Source: Castellaniella sp.
GTDB taxonomy: Bacteria > Pseudomonadota > Gammaproteobacteria > Burkholderiales > Burkholderiaceae_B
NCBI RefSeq assembly: GCF_004321985.1
Contig: NZ_SCQN01000033.1
Span: 1 to 64,000, forward strand
DNA: 64,000 nucleotides
Direction: 5' to 3'
Shown here: piece after piece, positions 53,989 to 64,000 of the stretch
Numbering within the stretch: position 1 is the first letter of the stretch
Layout: each line of letters starts with the position of its first letter
Notes under the pieces: model-generated
Databases searched by the model: none
Told to the model about the DNA's origin: nothing
What the model saw: only the letters and a program-made list of their open reading frames with translations
Made by a program: the position numbers and the translations under genes

Positions 53989-56685
53989 ATGCGCACGGAT
54001 ATCGCCCAAACTATTCACCGGCAGGATTACAGCCCATACCCATACCGCTTGCCGACGGTACGGCTGGAATTCGATCTGGATGCGCAGGCCACGCGAGTCA
54101 TTTCCCAACTGCGGATCGAACCGGTAGGCACCGAACCCGCGCCCCTGATTCTGCACGGCGAAGACCTGGAACTCGTCGAAATCCAGTTGAACGGACAGAC
54201 CCTGAAACCCGGCGACTACCAGCTGGACGACGATACCCTGCGCTTGACGCCCCCAAAGGCGAACCAGCCTTTCAGCCTGCGCATCACCAGCCTGTGCCAT
54301 CCGGTGCTGAACACCAAGCTGATGGGGCTGTACGTGTCCGGCGACAAGCTCTTTACCCAGTGCGAAGCACAGGGCTTTCGCCGCATCACTTGGTTCCCGG
54401 ACCGCCCCGATGTGATGTCCTGCTATGAAGTCGTCCTGCGCGGCGACCCAAAGACCTATCCGCTGATGCTCTCCAACGGCAACCTGATCGAGCAGACGCA
54501 TCTGGCCGATGGCCGCGAACAGGCCCTGTGGCGCGACCCTCACCCAAAGCCCTGCTATCTGTTCGCGCTGGTGGCCGGTGATTTCGACTGCGTGGAGCGC
54601 ACGGAGATCACGCGCAGCGGCCGCATCGTCCTGCTACAGGTCTACAGCGACCGGGGCTACCGCGAACAGACCCATTGGGCGTTGGACTGCCTGGCCCGGG
54701 CGCTGCATTGGGACGAAAGGCGCTTCGGGCTGGAACTGGACCTGGACCGCTTCATGGTCGTCGCAGCGCGCGACTTCAACATGGGCGCCATGGAAAACAA
54801 GGGCCTGAATGTCTTCAACGCAGCCTATGTCCTGGCCGACCCCGCTACCGCAACCGACGCCACCTACCGGCGCATCGAGGCAGTCATCGGGCACGAGTAC
54901 TTCCACAACTGGACGGGCAACCGCGTCACCTGCCGCGACTGGTTTCAGCTCTCGCTGAAAGAAGGCCTGACCGTCTTCCGGGAGCAGGAATTCTCGGCCG
55001 ACATGCTGGCCGAAGGCCTGGCTGCCCAGGCAGCAGCCAGCGCACGGGCCGTCAAACGGATCGAGGACGTCCACACCCTGCGCCTGGCCCAGTTTCCCGA
55101 AGACGCCGGCCCCATGGCGCACCCTATCCGCCCCGACAGCTACCAGGAAATCGCCAACTTCTACACTGCCACCGTATACGAAAAGGGTGCGGAGGTCATC
55201 CGCATGCAGCACACCCTGCTCGGAGAAGAAGGCTTCCGCGCCGGCATGGATGAATATTTCCGTCGCCACGACGGCCAGGCCGTCACCTGCGACGACTTCG
55301 TGGCTGCCATGGAATCGGTTTACGAGACGCGGCACCCCGGGCACGACTTCTCGGTCTTTCGCCGATGGTACCAGCAGGCCGGCACCCCACGCGTGCGGGT
55401 ACGGACCCATTATGATCCCGACGCGCATCGCCTGCAGATCACACTGTCACAGCTGTGCCCGCCCGTTGGGCTGGAAACCCACCAGGCGCCGCCCGTGGAA
55501 AAACTGCCGCTGCATATTCCCTTCGCCATCGGCCTGCTGGACGAATCGGGCAGCCCCATGGTGCTGCAGACAAACAAGGCCCAGCAGGACACGCTGATTC
55601 TGGAGCTGCAGCAAGCGACGCAGTCCTGGACCCTGGACGACATCCCCCGCCGTCCCGTCCTGTCGCTGCTGAGGGGTTTCTCGGCACCGGTGATCGTGGA
55701 CGCGGATCGCAACACAGCCGATCTCGTCGTGCTGGCGCGCCACGACACGGATCCGTTTGCACGCTGGGACGCCATACAGGAAGTCGCTCACCGCTACCTG
55801 TCCGACAGTATCCGCGCGCATCGCGCCAACACCGAGCAGCCCGATCCGGCTGCGCTGCTCACGGTCTGGCGCGCCGCCCTAGATGACGAGACACTGTCTG
55901 CCGCCTACAAGACGCAGCTTCTCACGCTACCGGCACAACGCGAAGTCATGGAGCGCAACGAGCCGCTTGATCCACAAGCCGTCGTCGCCGCCTGGCAACA
56001 GACGCAGCAGGCGCTGGGCTCGGGCCTGGCGATGCAATGGCAGCAGACCTACGAGTCCCTGGCCGACGGCGATGCGCCGTATTCGCCCGATCCCGTCTCG
56101 GCGGGCCGCCGCAGCTTGCGCAACCTGGCGCTGGAGTATCTGCTGGCCACGCAGGCGCCGCAGGCTGCTGAACAGGCCCGCACCCAATACCAGCAGGCCC
56201 GCAACATGACCGAGAGCCTGGGCGCGCTGACCGTGTTGCTGAACCATGCCCCGCAACACTGCAACGACCTGGTCGAACAATTCCACACACGCTGGCACGA
56301 AGACCCGCTGGTCCTGGACCGCTGGTTCGGCGCCCAGGCGAGCGCCGCCTCACGCACCGTAGCCGACGTGCGCGCCCTGATGGCGCTGCCCGACTTCTCA
56401 TTGCGCAACCCGAATCGCGCACGCTCGGTCATCTTCCGCTTCTGCCTGGAAAACCTCGGTGCGCTGCACACAAAAGAAGGCTACGAATTCTGGGCCGAGC
56501 AGGTGCTGGCGCTCGACCAGCTCAACCCCGAAGTCGCCTCGCGCCTGTCGCGGGCGTTCGACAACTGGGCCCGCCACGAACCAACGACCCGCAGCGGCAT
56601 GCAGTCGGCACTGCGGCGCGTGCGCGAACACCCCGGCCTCTCACGCAACGTCCGCGAGATCGTTTCCAAGGCGCTGGATGCCTGA
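53989..56685 (+). CDS. pepN: Aminopeptidase N
   Basis: An 898-residue M1 zinc aminopeptidase. GAMENKG is the substrate-binding motif near residue 264, and HEYFHNWTGNRVTCRDWFQLSLKEG near 304 gives the HExxH-x18-E zinc site. The C-terminal superhelix fills residues about 560-898. It cleaves N-terminal residues of cytosolic peptides. fbp follows 30 nt later. Confidence 0.98.
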   Translation: MRTDIAQTIHRQDYSPYPYRLPTVRLEFDLDAQATRVISQLRIEPVGTEPAPLILHGEDLELVEIQLNGQTLKPGDYQLDDDTLRLTPPKANQPFSLRITSLCHPVLNTKLMGLYVSGDKLFTQCEAQGFRRITWFPDRPDVMSCYEVVLRGDPKTYPLMLSNGNLIEQTHLADGREQALWRDPHPKPCYLFALVAGDFDCVERTEITRSGRIVLLQVYSDRGYREQTHWALDCLARALHWDERRFGLELDLDRFMVVAARDFNMGAMENKGLNVFNAAYVLADPATATDATYRRIEAVIGHEYFHNWTGNRVTCRDWFQLSLKEGLTVFREQEFSADMLAEGLAAQAAASARAVKRIEDVHTLRLAQFPEDAGPMAHPIRPDSYQEIANFYTATVYEKGAEVIRMQHTLLGEEGFRAGMDEYFRRHDGQAVTCDDFVAAMESVYETRHPGHDFSVFRRWYQQAGTPRVRVRTHYDPDAHRLQITLSQLCPPVGLETHQAPPVEKLPLHIPFAIGLLDESGSPMVLQTNKAQQDTLILELQQATQSWTLDDIPRRPVLSLLRGFSAPVIVDADRNTADLVVLARHDTDPFARWDAIQEVAHRYLSDSIRAHRANTEQPDPAALLTVWRAALDDETLSAAYKTQLLTLPAQREVMERNEPLDPQAVVAAWQQTQQALGSGLAMQWQQTYESLADGDAPYSPDPVSAGRRSLRNLALEYLLATQAPQAAEQARTQYQQARNMTESLGALTVLLNHAPQHCNDLVEQFHTRWHEDPLVLDRWFGAQASAASRTVADVRALMALPDFSLRNPNRARSVIFRFCLENLGALHTKEGYEFWAEQVLALDQLNPEVASRLSRAFDNWARHEPTTRSGMQSALRRVREHPGLSRNVREIVSKALDA

Positions 56686-56715
56686 CCCCATACCGAACAT
56701 CAAAAGGACAGTCAC

Positions 56716-57726
56716 TTGAAACACAAAACTCTGACGCAATACCTGGTCGAACAGCAGCGGCAGCATCAGTCGGTTTCGGCCGACGTCCGCCTACTGATCG
56801 AAACCGTTTCGCGCGCCTGCAAGGCGATCAGCACCACCGTCAGCAAAGGCGCTTTGGGCGGCGTTCTGGGCAGCCTGGGAACTGAAAACGTCCAGGGCGA
56901 GATCCAGAAGAAACTGGACGTGCTGACCAACGAGATTCTGCTGGAAGCCAACGAATGGGGCGGCAGCCTGGCCGCCATGGCTTCCGAGGAAATGGAAACC
57001 ATCCACCGTATCCCCAACGACTACCCGAAGGGCCAGAACCTGCTGCTGTTCGATCCGCTGGACGGTTCATCCAACGTTGACGTGAACGTCTCGATCGGCA
57101 CCATCTTTTCCGTGCTGCAAGTACCGGCGGAGGCCGCCGGTCGGGAAATCACCGAAGCCGACTTCCTGCAGCCCGGCACCCGGCAGGTCGCAGCTGGCTA
57201 CGCCATCTATGGCCCCCAGACCATGCTGGTCCTGACGGTCGGGGCCGGCGTCATGGGATTCACGCTGGACCACGAAATGGGGTCCTGGCTCATGACCCAC
57301 GAAAACATCCGCGTGCCGGAGCAGACGGCCGAGTTCGCCATCAACATGTCGAACATGCGGCACTGGGAAGCCCCCGTGCGCCGCTATATCGAAGAATGCC
57401 TCCAGGGTGAAGCGGGCCCGCTGGAGAAGAACTACAACATGCGCTGGATCGCATCCATGGTGGCCGACGTGCACCGCATCCTGACCCGCGGTGGGATCTT
57501 CATGTATCCGCGCGATGCCCGGCCCACCGGCCAAAAGGGCAAGCTGCGCTTGATGTACGAAGCCAATCCCATGAGTTTCCTGATCGAACAGGCGGGCGGC
57601 CGGGCCACCGACGGCCACGGCCGGATTCTGGACATCCAGCCCCAGGCCCTGCACGAGCGCACCGGCGTGATCCTGGGCTCGAAAGAAGAGGTCGACCGCC
57701 TGCATTCCTATCACCAGGACGCCTGA
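56716..57726 (+). CDS. fbp: Fructose-1,6-bisphosphatase class I, TTG start
   Basis: A 336-residue gluconeogenic phosphatase. [18 protein letters not shown], the metal-binding [22 protein letters not shown] and the C-terminal [15 protein letters not shown] are class I marks. The start codon is TTG with AGGA 7 nt upstream; the next ATG would remove about 80 conserved residues. It hydrolyses fructose 1,6-bisphosphate in gluconeogenesis. Confidence 0.97.
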   Translation: MKHKTLTQYLVEQQRQHQSVSADVRLLIETVSRACKAISTTVSKGALGGVLGSLGTENVQGEIQKKLDVLTNEILLEANEWGGSLAAMASEEMETIHRIPNDYPKGQNLLLFDPLDGSSNVDVNVSIGTIFSVLQVPAEAAGREITEADFLQPGTRQVAAGYAIYGPQTMLVLTVGAGVMGFTLDHEMGSWLMTHENIRVPEQTAEFAINMSNMRHWEAPVRRYIEECLQGEAGPLEKNYNMRWIASMVADVHRILTRGGIFMYPRDARPTGQKGKLRLMYEANPMSFLIEQAGGRATDGHGRILDIQPQALHERTGVILGSKEEVDRLHSYHQDA

Positions 57727-57779
57727 ACGCGCCGCGCCGGTCGGGCGGCTGTGGCACGACCGCCGGCGAACCCGTGCCG

Positions 57780-58763
57780 TCAATCCAACGTGAGGACCGT
57801 CGCTCCGGTGGTGCGGCGGCTCTGGAGGGCTTCATGGGCCAGACCGGCGTCCTTCAGTGCAAACCGCTGGCCGATGACCACATTCAGCTTGCCGCCAGTC
57901 ACCAGGTCGAACATCTCGTTGGCGGCCGCCTGCGTTTCCTGGGCGGTCATCGTGTACCAGTGCAGAGTGGGGCGGGTCACATACAGGGAGCCCTTGGCGG
58001 CCAGGATCCCCAGGTTGACGCCCTCGACCGGGCCGGATGCGTTGCCGAAGCTCACCATCAGGCCGCGCGGCTGCAGACAATTCAGGGACGTCTCCCAGGT
58101 GCTTTTGCCAACGCCGTCGTAGACCACAGGAACCTTCTGCCCGTCAGTCAGTTCCAATACCCTGGCCGCGACGTCTTCCCGCGTGTAATCGATGATTTCC
58201 CAGGCACCATGCTGACGCGCCAGCGCAGCTTTTTCAGGTAACGAGGTGGTGCCGATCAGGCGCACACCCAGTGCACGGGCCCATTGGCATGCGATCAACC
58301 CCACACCGCCCGCCGCCGCATGAAACAGAATGGTTTCGTTGCCCTTGAGCCGGTAAGTCTGGCGAAACAGATACTGCACGGTCAGGCCCTTGAGCATGAG
58401 TGCGGCGGCCTGCTCAAAGCTGACCGAATCGGGGATGGCAACCACATACCGGGCCGGCACGTTGCGCACGTCCGCATAAGCGCCGATGGGACTCTGGCCA
58501 TACGCCACCCGATCGCCGACGCGCAGGTGCGTGACCGCCGGACCGACCGCCTCGACGACACCGGCAGCCTCCATGCCCAGGCCATGAGGCAACTCATGGG
58601 GATACAGACCCGTGCGACAATAGATATCGATGAAATTCAGCCCGATCGCCTTTTGCCGGATCCGGACCTCGTCGGGAGCAAGTGCCGGCACATCGATCTG
58701 GGCCAGATGCATGACTTCTGGGCCACCATGTCGTTCCACCCGAATCACCTGAGCTTTTTCCAC
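57780..58763 (-). CDS. qor: NADPH:quinone oxidoreductase
   Basis: A 327-residue MDR enzyme. GTG at 58763 is preferred (GGAGG 8 nt upstream; the family starts here with HGGPEVMHLAQIDVP), over ATG at 58805 or 58820. LNFIDIYCRTGLYP and LFHAAAGGVGLIACQWARALG (NADPH loop) are Qor marks; no zinc ligands. It reduces quinones by one-electron steps. Divergent from eamA. Confidence 0.93.
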   Translation of the reverse strand: MEKAQVIRVERHGGPEVMHLAQIDVPALAPDEVRIRQKAIGLNFIDIYCRTGLYPHELPHGLGMEAAGVVEAVGPAVTHLRVGDRVAYGQSPIGAYADVRNVPARYVVAIPDSVSFEQAAALMLKGLTVQYLFRQTYRLKGNETILFHAAAGGVGLIACQWARALGVRLIGTTSLPEKAALARQHGAWEIIDYTREDVAARVLELTDGQKVPVVYDGVGKSTWETSLNCLQPRGLMVSFGNASGPVEGVNLGILAAKGSLYVTRPTLHWYTMTAQETQAAANEMFDLVTGGKLNVVIGQRFALKDAGLAHEALQSRRTTGATVLTLD

Positions 58764-58818
58764 TGCCTTATCCTCCAGCCCGCAAGGGCTCTGTTTTTCA
58801 TCCATTGACCAGACTAGC

Positions 58819-59682
58819 ATGAATCCCCGTCAAGCTCAGATCGCCATCCACGCGACGGCCGTCCTGTTCGGGCTGACCGGCATCTTCGGCGAACTGATCC
58901 ATGGAAGCGCAACACTGATCACTGCCGGCCGGGCTTCCTTCGCCGCGGCGGCGCTGTCGATGTTCATCCTGCGGGCCAGACATCGCCCCAGTACGCTGCC
59001 ACGCGACCGTACCCGGCTCTGGGTACTGCTGGTTTCCGGCGTGTTGCTCGCAATCCACTGGACGACCTTTTTCGTGGCCGTCAAGATCGGCGGCATCGCC
59101 ATCGCCACCCTCGGATTTGCCAGCTTCCCGGCGTTCATCACACTCTTCGAAGGGTTTCTGTTCAAAGAACACACCCGCGCGTCTGAATGGCTGGTGGTGC
59201 TGCTGGTGACGACCGGCCTGGTACTGGTGACCCCCTCTTTCGATTTCCGCGACCAAGCCACCATTGGCCTGGCCTGGGCCATTGTCTCAGGCTTGTCGTT
59301 TGCGCTACTGACTCTGGCGAACCGCAAGGCAGTCACCCAGATGCCAGCGCGCGAGCTGGCGGGCTGGCAAAACCTGATCGTTGCAGCGCTCACGCTGCCC
59401 TGGTGCCTGGGCGAATTCGCGACGATCCGGGCGCTGGACTGGCTCTGGCTCTTCATGCTTGGGGTGTTCTGCACGGCCCTGTCACATTCGCTGCTGGTGT
59501 CGTGCCTGGCCAATCTGAAGGCCCGGACCGCCGGCATCGTACTGGCGCTCGAGCCCGTCTACGCCATCCTGTTTGCGGCCATCCTGTTCGCGCAATACCC
59601 GTCCGCTCACGCCCTGGTCGGCGGCGCCCTGATCATCGGCGCCATCGTCTGGTCCGGCATGCGCCCGGCCCGTTCCACATAA
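58819..59682 (+). CDS. EamA/DMT family transporter
   Basis: A 287-residue membrane protein with ten predicted helices in two EamA repeats (about 1-135 and 145-287). ITAGRASFAAAALSMF and ALEPVYAILFAAILF are typical. DMT carriers export or import amino acids and metabolites; substrate unknown. yebC follows 81 nt later. Confidence 0.9.
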   Translation: MNPRQAQIAIHATAVLFGLTGIFGELIHGSATLITAGRASFAAAALSMFILRARHRPSTLPRDRTRLWVLLVSGVLLAIHWTTFFVAVKIGGIAIATLGFASFPAFITLFEGFLFKEHTRASEWLVVLLVTTGLVLVTPSFDFRDQATIGLAWAIVSGLSFALLTLANRKAVTQMPARELAGWQNLIVAALTLPWCLGEFATIRALDWLWLFMLGVFCTALSHSLLVSCLANLKARTAGIVLALEPVYAILFAAILFAQYPSAHALVGGALIIGAIVWSGMRPARST

Positions 59683-59763
59683 TTTACGACGAGACCTGGC
59701 CAGCCAAGCCACTCGCGCTAAAATCCCAGGTTCACTGGTTCATCTTCTTCGATACGACTCATC

Positions 59764-60495
59764 ATGTCCGGACACAGCAAATGGGCAAACATCCAGCACC
59801 GCAAGGGGCGCCAAGACGCCAAGCGCGGAAAGCTCTGGACCAAGATCATCCGTGAAGTCACCGTGGCCGCGCGCGCCGGCGGACCGGACCCGGACTCCAA
59901 CCCCCGGCTGCGCCTGGCCTGGGACAAGGCGACCGCCGCCAACATGCCCAAGGACAACATCCTGCGCGCCGCCCAACGCGGCTCGGGCAACGCGGAAGAC
60001 ACCAACTACGAGGAAATCCGCTACGAAGGCTATGGCGTGGGCGGTGCTGCCGTGATCATCGACTGCATGACGGACAATCGCCAGCGCACGGTATCCGAAG
60101 TCCGGCACACGCTCACCAAAAACGGCGGAAACCTGGGCACCGACGGTTCTGTGTCATTCATGTTCAAGCATTGCGGCCAGTTCATCTTCGCGCCGGGGAC
60201 GTCCGAAGAAAAAGTCATGGACATCGCGCTGGAGAACGGCGCCGAAGACGTGCAATCCGACGAGGAAGGCGTCATCGAGGTGGTCTGCGAGCCCGGCCAG
60301 TACCCCGCACTCAAGCAGGCCTTCGATGCGGCCGGTCTGGTCCCTGAAGTCCACGACGTGATCATGAAGGCGCTCTCCGAAGTCCAGCTTCAGGGCGAGG
60401 ACGCGGAACGCATGCAGAGAATCATCGACCTGCTGGAAAGCCTGGACGATGTCCAGGATGTCTACACGACTGCGGTTTTCGACGAAACGGCATGA
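59764..60495 (+). CDS. yebC: YebC/PmpR (TACO1) family protein
   Basis: A 243-residue protein starting [22 protein letters not shown], the family hallmark. YebC proteins bind DNA as regulators or relieve ribosome stalling at polyproline. It is the first gene of yebC-purD-hemF-nadD-rsfS-rlmH and overlaps purD by 4 nt (ATGA). Confidence 0.96.
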   Translation: MSGHSKWANIQHRKGRQDAKRGKLWTKIIREVTVAARAGGPDPDSNPRLRLAWDKATAANMPKDNILRAAQRGSGNAEDTNYEEIRYEGYGVGGAAVIIDCMTDNRQRTVSEVRHTLTKNGGNLGTDGSVSFMFKHCGQFIFAPGTSEEKVMDIALENGAEDVQSDEEGVIEVVCEPGQYPALKQAFDAAGLVPEVHDVIMKALSEVQLQGEDAERMQRIIDLLESLDDVQDVYTTAVFDETA

Positions 60496-61790
60496 AGCTG
60501 CTGGTGATCGGCGCGGGCGGCCGTGAACACGCCCTGGCTTGGCGTCTGGCTCAATCGGCACGAGTCCAGAAAATCTACGTCGCCCCCGGGAACGGCGGCA
60601 CGGCCGACCGGTATCCGCTGGAAAACCTGCCGCTCCAGGATACGGACGCGCTGATCGCCTTTGCACAACAAGAAAAAATCGCTCTGACGGTGGTCGGTCC
60701 CGAGGCTCCACTGGCAGCGGGGATCGTGGACGCCTTCCGCGCCGCCGGCCTGCACATTTTCGGTCCGACTCGCGCCGCCGCGCAGCTCGAAAGCTCCAAG
60801 GACTATGCCAAGTCCTTCATGCAGCGCCACGACATCCCCACCGCCGCTTCTCGCACCTTCACGGATGCGGACCAAGCGCGCGCCTACGTCCAGGCGCACG
60901 GAGCTCCCATCGTGATCAAGGCCGACGGCCTGGCGGCCGGCAAGGGAGTCGTCGTCGCGCTGACGCTGGATGAGGCACTGCAAGCCATCGACCACATGCT
61001 GGGCCCAGACGGCAAGTTCGGCGCCGCAGGCGCCCGAGTCGTCGTGGAAGACTACCTGGAGGGCGAGGAAGCCAGCTTCATCGTCATGTGCGACGGCCAA
61101 CATGTGCTGCCGCTGGCCACCAGCCAGGACCACAAGCGGCTGCTGGATGGTGATGCCGGTCCCAACACGGGCGGCATGGGTGCCTATTCACCGGCCCCCA
61201 TCATCAGCCCGGCCCTGCACAACCGCATCATGCGCGAAGTCATCCAGCCGGCGGTCCACGGCATGGCGCGCGATGGCATTCCCTACACCGGGTTCCTGTA
61301 CGCCGGCCTGATGATCGGCGAAGGCCCTGACGCCACGCGCCCTCTGAAAGTTCTGGAATTCAACTGCCGCCTGGGAGACCCGGAAACCCAGCCCATCATG
61401 CTGCGCATGAAAAGCGACTTTTTGGAAACGCTGGAGCACGCTGTCAACGGCACGCTCGACCAGGCGGAAATCGTCTGGGACCGGCGCGCCGCAGTCGGAG
61501 TGGTCCTGGCCGCCGCCGGTTACCCGGACGCCCCCCGGAAGGGCGACGTCATCACGGCACTGGCCCCAGACACGGAAACCTGCATTACCTTCCATGCAGG
61601 ATCAGCGATCCAGGACGGCAAGCGGATCACCAACGGCGGACGGGTCCTATGCGTCACGGCCCTGGGTGACTCGATCCGCCGCGCCCAGCAGGCCGCCTAT
61701 GACGCGGTCAACCTTACACTGTTCGAGGGGCGCCAATACCGCCGCGATATCGGCTGGCGGGCCCTGACCGACCACCCACGACACGACTAG
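60492..61790 (+). CDS. purD: Phosphoribosylamine-glycine ligase
   Basis: A 432-residue ATP-grasp enzyme of purine synthesis (second step). N-terminal [22 protein letters not shown] and the ATP-grasp loop [14 protein letters not shown] are present, and [12 protein letters not shown] provides metal ligands. It overlaps yebC and lies 8 nt before hemF. Confidence 0.97.
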   Translation: MKLLVIGAGGREHALAWRLAQSARVQKIYVAPGNGGTADRYPLENLPLQDTDALIAFAQQEKIALTVVGPEAPLAAGIVDAFRAAGLHIFGPTRAAAQLESSKDYAKSFMQRHDIPTAASRTFTDADQARAYVQAHGAPIVIKADGLAAGKGVVVALTLDEALQAIDHMLGPDGKFGAAGARVVVEDYLEGEEASFIVMCDGQHVLPLATSQDHKRLLDGDAGPNTGGMGAYSPAPIISPALHNRIMREVIQPAVHGMARDGIPYTGFLYAGLMIGEGPDATRPLKVLEFNCRLGDPETQPIMLRMKSDFLETLEHAVNGTLDQAEIVWDRRAAVGVVLAAAGYPDAPRKGDVITALAPDTETCITFHAGSAIQDGKRITNGGRVLCVTALGDSIRRAQQAAYDAVNLTLFEGRQYRRDIGWRALTDHPRHD

Positions 61791-61798
61791 GAACCACC

Positions 61799-62701
61799 AT
61801 GCATGTGCCCGTCGATCGCGTCCATGAATTTCTTTCCACACTGCAGGAACACATCGTCCGTAGACTGGAAGACCTGGAAGGAAGCACCTTCGGTCGCGAC
61901 CCCTGGACGCGCCCGGAGGGCGGCGGCGGTCTCACCCGCTACTGTGAAGGGGGCCAGGTCTTCGAACGCGCCGGCGTGCTGTTCAGCCATGTGCGCGGCC
62001 ACACGCTGCCGCCATCGGCAAGTGCCCACCGGCCCGAGCTGACCGGGCGGAGCTGGGAAGCCATGGGCGTTTCCATGGTGCTGCATCCGCGCAATCCCCA
62101 CGTCCCCACCACGCACATGAATGTGCGCATGTTCGTGGCGCATGGCGACAGCGCCGACCAGGACGTCTTCTGGTTCGGCGGCGGTCTGGACCTGACGCCC
62201 TACTACGCAGTAGAGGCTGACGTGCGCCACTTTCACCAGGTCTGCCACGACGCCGTCGCCCCCTTTGGCGAGGACAAATACCGCCACTACAAGGCCTGGT
62301 GCGACGAGTACTTTCTGCTGCGCCATCGTCACGAGACACGCGGTGTCGGCGGCCTGTTCTACGACGATGTGAATACGCCCGATTTCGAGACCAGCTTCGC
62401 ACTGACCCGCGCGGTGGGCAACTGCTTCCTGCCAGCCTATGTACCTATTGTCCAGGCACGCATGGACACGCCCTATGGCGATCCCGAACGAGCTTTCCAG
62501 GCCTACCGCCGGGGGCGCTACGTAGAGTTCAATCTGGTCTATGACCGAGGCACACTCTTCGGCCTGCAGTCGGGCGGCCGCACTGAGTCCATCCTGCTGT
62601 CCATGCCGCCGCAGGCGCAATGGCGCTACGACTGGACCCCCGAACCCGGTTCGGCCGAGGCGGAACTGGCCGCCTACCTCAAGCCTCGCGAATGGCTGTA
62701 G
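61799..62701 (+). CDS. hemF: Oxygen-dependent coproporphyrinogen III oxidase
   Basis: A 300-residue heme synthesis enzyme. [11 protein letters not shown] near residue 40, [14 protein letters not shown] and [21 protein letters not shown] are HemF signatures. It converts coproporphyrinogen III to protoporphyrinogen IX with oxygen. It overlaps nadD by 10 nt. Confidence 0.98.
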   Translation: MHVPVDRVHEFLSTLQEHIVRRLEDLEGSTFGRDPWTRPEGGGGLTRYCEGGQVFERAGVLFSHVRGHTLPPSASAHRPELTGRSWEAMGVSMVLHPRNPHVPTTHMNVRMFVAHGDSADQDVFWFGGGLDLTPYYAVEADVRHFHQVCHDAVAPFGEDKYRHYKAWCDEYFLLRHRHETRGVGGLFYDDVNTPDFETSFALTRAVGNCFLPAYVPIVQARMDTPYGDPERAFQAYRRGRYVEFNLVYDRGTLFGLQSGGRTESILLSMPPQAQWRYDWTPEPGSAEAELAAYLKPREWL

Positions 62702-63288
62702 TACCCGAGATCGGCCTTCTGGGCGGCAGCTTCGATCCGGTCCACCGCGCCCACACCGCGCTGGCCCTTGCTGCCCTGGACGCACTCTCGCTGGACCATG
62801 TCGAGCTGCTGCCGGCCGCGCGCCCCTGGCAACGCAGCCGGCTGAGCGCAGGGCCCACCCACCGGTTGCGCATGCTGGAGATCGCATGCCGCGGCCAGGC
62901 CCGGCTACGAGTCAACCCGTTGGAGCTGCAGCGCACCGGCCCGACATATACCATCGATACACTGATGGCCCTGCCGCAGGGCCCACGCTACACCTGGATC
63001 ATGGGCGCCGACCAACTGGCCAACTTCTGCACCTGGCACGACTGGCGCGGCATCATCAAGCGGGTGCAACTCGCCGTCGCCCAGCGCCCCGGCACGTCGC
63101 TGACGACACCTCCGGTGCTCGCCAAGGCCCTACCGCCCGGTGCACTGCGCCTGATCCCCTTCGCTGCCCGGAACGTTTCGGCCACGCAGATCCGGGAATC
63201 GCTGGCCGCAGGCGACCCGGTGGATGATATGCTGGATCCGGGCGTGCTGGACTATATCCGCGCCCACCAGCTTTATCGTCACCGGTGA
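62692..63288 (+). CDS. nadD: Nicotinate-nucleotide adenylyltransferase
   Basis: A 198-residue enzyme of NAD synthesis starting [21 protein letters not shown], with the nucleotidyl-transferase [11 protein letters not shown] motif and the C-terminal ISATQIRE-like [10 protein letters not shown]. The ATG lies inside the hemF end; codons from 62620 overlap hemF and are excluded. It joins nicotinate mononucleotide and ATP. Confidence 0.96.
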   Translation: MAVVPEIGLLGGSFDPVHRAHTALALAALDALSLDHVELLPAARPWQRSRLSAGPTHRLRMLEIACRGQARLRVNPLELQRTGPTYTIDTLMALPQGPRYTWIMGADQLANFCTWHDWRGIIKRVQLAVAQRPGTSLTTPPVLAKALPPGALRLIPFAARNVSATQIRESLAAGDPVDDMLDPGVLDYIRAHQLYRHR

Positions 63289-63313
63289 CTCCTTCCCGTA
63301 CCCCACTATCCTC

Positions 63314-63712
63314 ATGAATCTTCAAAAACAGCAACGCCTCATCATCGACGCCCTGGAAGACACCAAAGCCCAGGACATCAAGGTCTTCAACACCATGGGG
63401 CTGACCAGCCTGTTCGACCGCGTGATCATCGCCAGCGGCACTTCCAACCGCCAGACGCGTGCCATGGCCAGCCACGTCGCTGAACGCGCCAAGCAAGAAG
63501 GCTTGAGCGTTCTGGCCTTCGAAGGCGAGGACACGGGCGAATGGGTGCTGGTCGACCTGGGTGACATCGTGGTCCACTGCATGCAGCCGGTGATCCGCAG
63601 CTACTACAACCTGGAAGAGCTGTGGGGCTCGAAGCCCGTCCGGGTCAAGCTGCTGCCCACTGGCCCTGCAACGCCGGCAGACGAGGGCGCCTGGCTCGAC
63701 GCCGATCGATGA
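63314..63712 (+). CDS. rsfS: Ribosomal silencing factor RsfS
   Basis: A 132-residue protein starting [20 protein letters not shown] with [18 protein letters not shown] [19 protein letters not shown] and YYNLEELWG. RsfS binds L14 and blocks subunit joining when nutrients are scarce. It overlaps rlmH by 4 nt. Confidence 0.96.
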   Translation: MNLQKQQRLIIDALEDTKAQDIKVFNTMGLTSLFDRVIIASGTSNRQTRAMASHVAERAKQEGLSVLAFEGEDTGEWVLVDLGDIVVHCMQPVIRSYYNLEELWGSKPVRVKLLPTGPATPADEGAWLDADR

Positions 63713-64000
63713 GACTGTTGGTGATCGCCGTGGGCACGCGAATGCCGGAGTGGGTCCAGGCCGCCTGGCACGACTTTGCCAAGCGCATGCCCCGGGACTG
63801 CGCGCTGGAGCTGCACGAGATCAAGGCCGACGCCCGAACCCAAGGCCGGACCGTGCCCCAGATGATGCAAGCCGAAGCGCAGCGCATTGAAGCCGTCATT
63901 CCCGCCCAGGCCTTCCGCGTGGTTCTCGATGAACATGGACAGGATCTCACGACCATGGCACTGGCGCACCACTTCAAGACCTGGCAGACGTCGGGTTCGG
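63709..64000 (+). CDS. rlmH: 23S rRNA pseudouridine-1915 N3-methyltransferase RlmH (partial)
   Basis: The first 97 codons of RlmH, cut by the window end. It starts [20 protein letters not shown], overlapping the rsfS stop as ATGA. RlmH is a SPOUT methyltransferase acting on the assembled ribosome; the SAM-binding knot is in the missing C-terminal half. [20 protein letters not shown] is the family region before it. Confidence 0.95.
   Translation, partial: MRLLVIAVGTRMPEWVQAAWHDFAKRMPRDCALELHEIKADARTQGRTVPQMMQAEAQRIEAVIPAQAFRVVLDEHGQDLTTMALAHHFKTWQTSGS

Overview
The window is high-GC DNA (mostly over 60% by eye) that looks like a chromosome segment of a betaproteobacterium of the Burkholderiales, probably the Alcaligenaceae (Bordetella / Achromobacter / Castellaniella / Pusillimonas group). 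The evidence is gene content and order (yebC-purD-hemF-nadD-rsfS-rlmH, a nitrilase next to tldD, thrS-infC with rpmI-rplT-pheST-ihfA-merR nearby, an EIIA-HPr-EI PTS beside gshB) and protein sequence character. I see no phage, insertion sequence, CRISPR array or plasmid gene. This is inference from recognition; no database was searched.

Layout. 1-2.3 kb: start of a SUF iron-sulfur operon (Rrf2 regulator, sufB, partial sufC; minus strand). 2.4-3.5 kb: an ECF sigma factor and probable membrane anti-sigma factor. 3.5-5.3 kb: glnK-amtB behind a clear sigma-54 promoter. 5.3-10.3 kb: merR-ihfA-pheT-pheS-rplT-rpmI. 10.3-16.5 kb: ubiK, comM, a small lipoprotein, and ptsI-ptsH-EIIA-gshB. 16.5-19.4 kb: infC (AUC start codon), thrS, tRNA-Val. 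The usual thrS-infC-rpmI-rplT-pheST run is therefore interrupted by the gshB-pts-comM-ubiK block, and rpmI has a good promoter of its own. 19.4-22.4 kb: a spermidine-synthase-like protein, DUF1993 and a FetAB-like exporter.

22.4-32.5 kb is the main accessory region: an MFS transporter, a class II aldolase-family protein, a four-gene ABC importer with two different permeases, a MarR regulator, a Gfo/Idh/MocA dehydrogenase, a reductase and a Rieske dioxygenase. The set resembles phthalate 4,5-dioxygenase pathways. Import, dioxygenation, dihydrodiol oxidation and (if the aldolase-family protein is a decarboxylase) decarboxylation would give a protocatechuate-type catechol. No ring-cleavage genes are present.

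32.5-36.8 kb: small lipoprotein, pirin, quinone-oxidoreductase-like enzyme, MFS transporter, LOG-family protein. 36.9-42.1 kb: SOS-regulated imuA-imuB-dnaE2 mutagenesis cassette with a perfect LexA box; ImuB seems to lack about 65 N-terminal residues. 42.1-45.1 kb: amino-acid-type ABC importer without a binding protein, next to uronate dehydrogenase, with a tandem repeat between them. 45.3-48.8 kb: DUF488, an acid-shock-like small protein in a structured transcript, DUF3422, AI-2E-family membrane protein. 48.9-53.8 kb: tRNA-Thr, pncB, tldD, nitrilase, H-NS-family protein, DUF4136 lipoprotein. 54-64 kb: housekeeping genes pepN, fbp, qor, eamA and the operon yebC-purD-hemF-nadD-rsfS-rlmH (cut by the window end).
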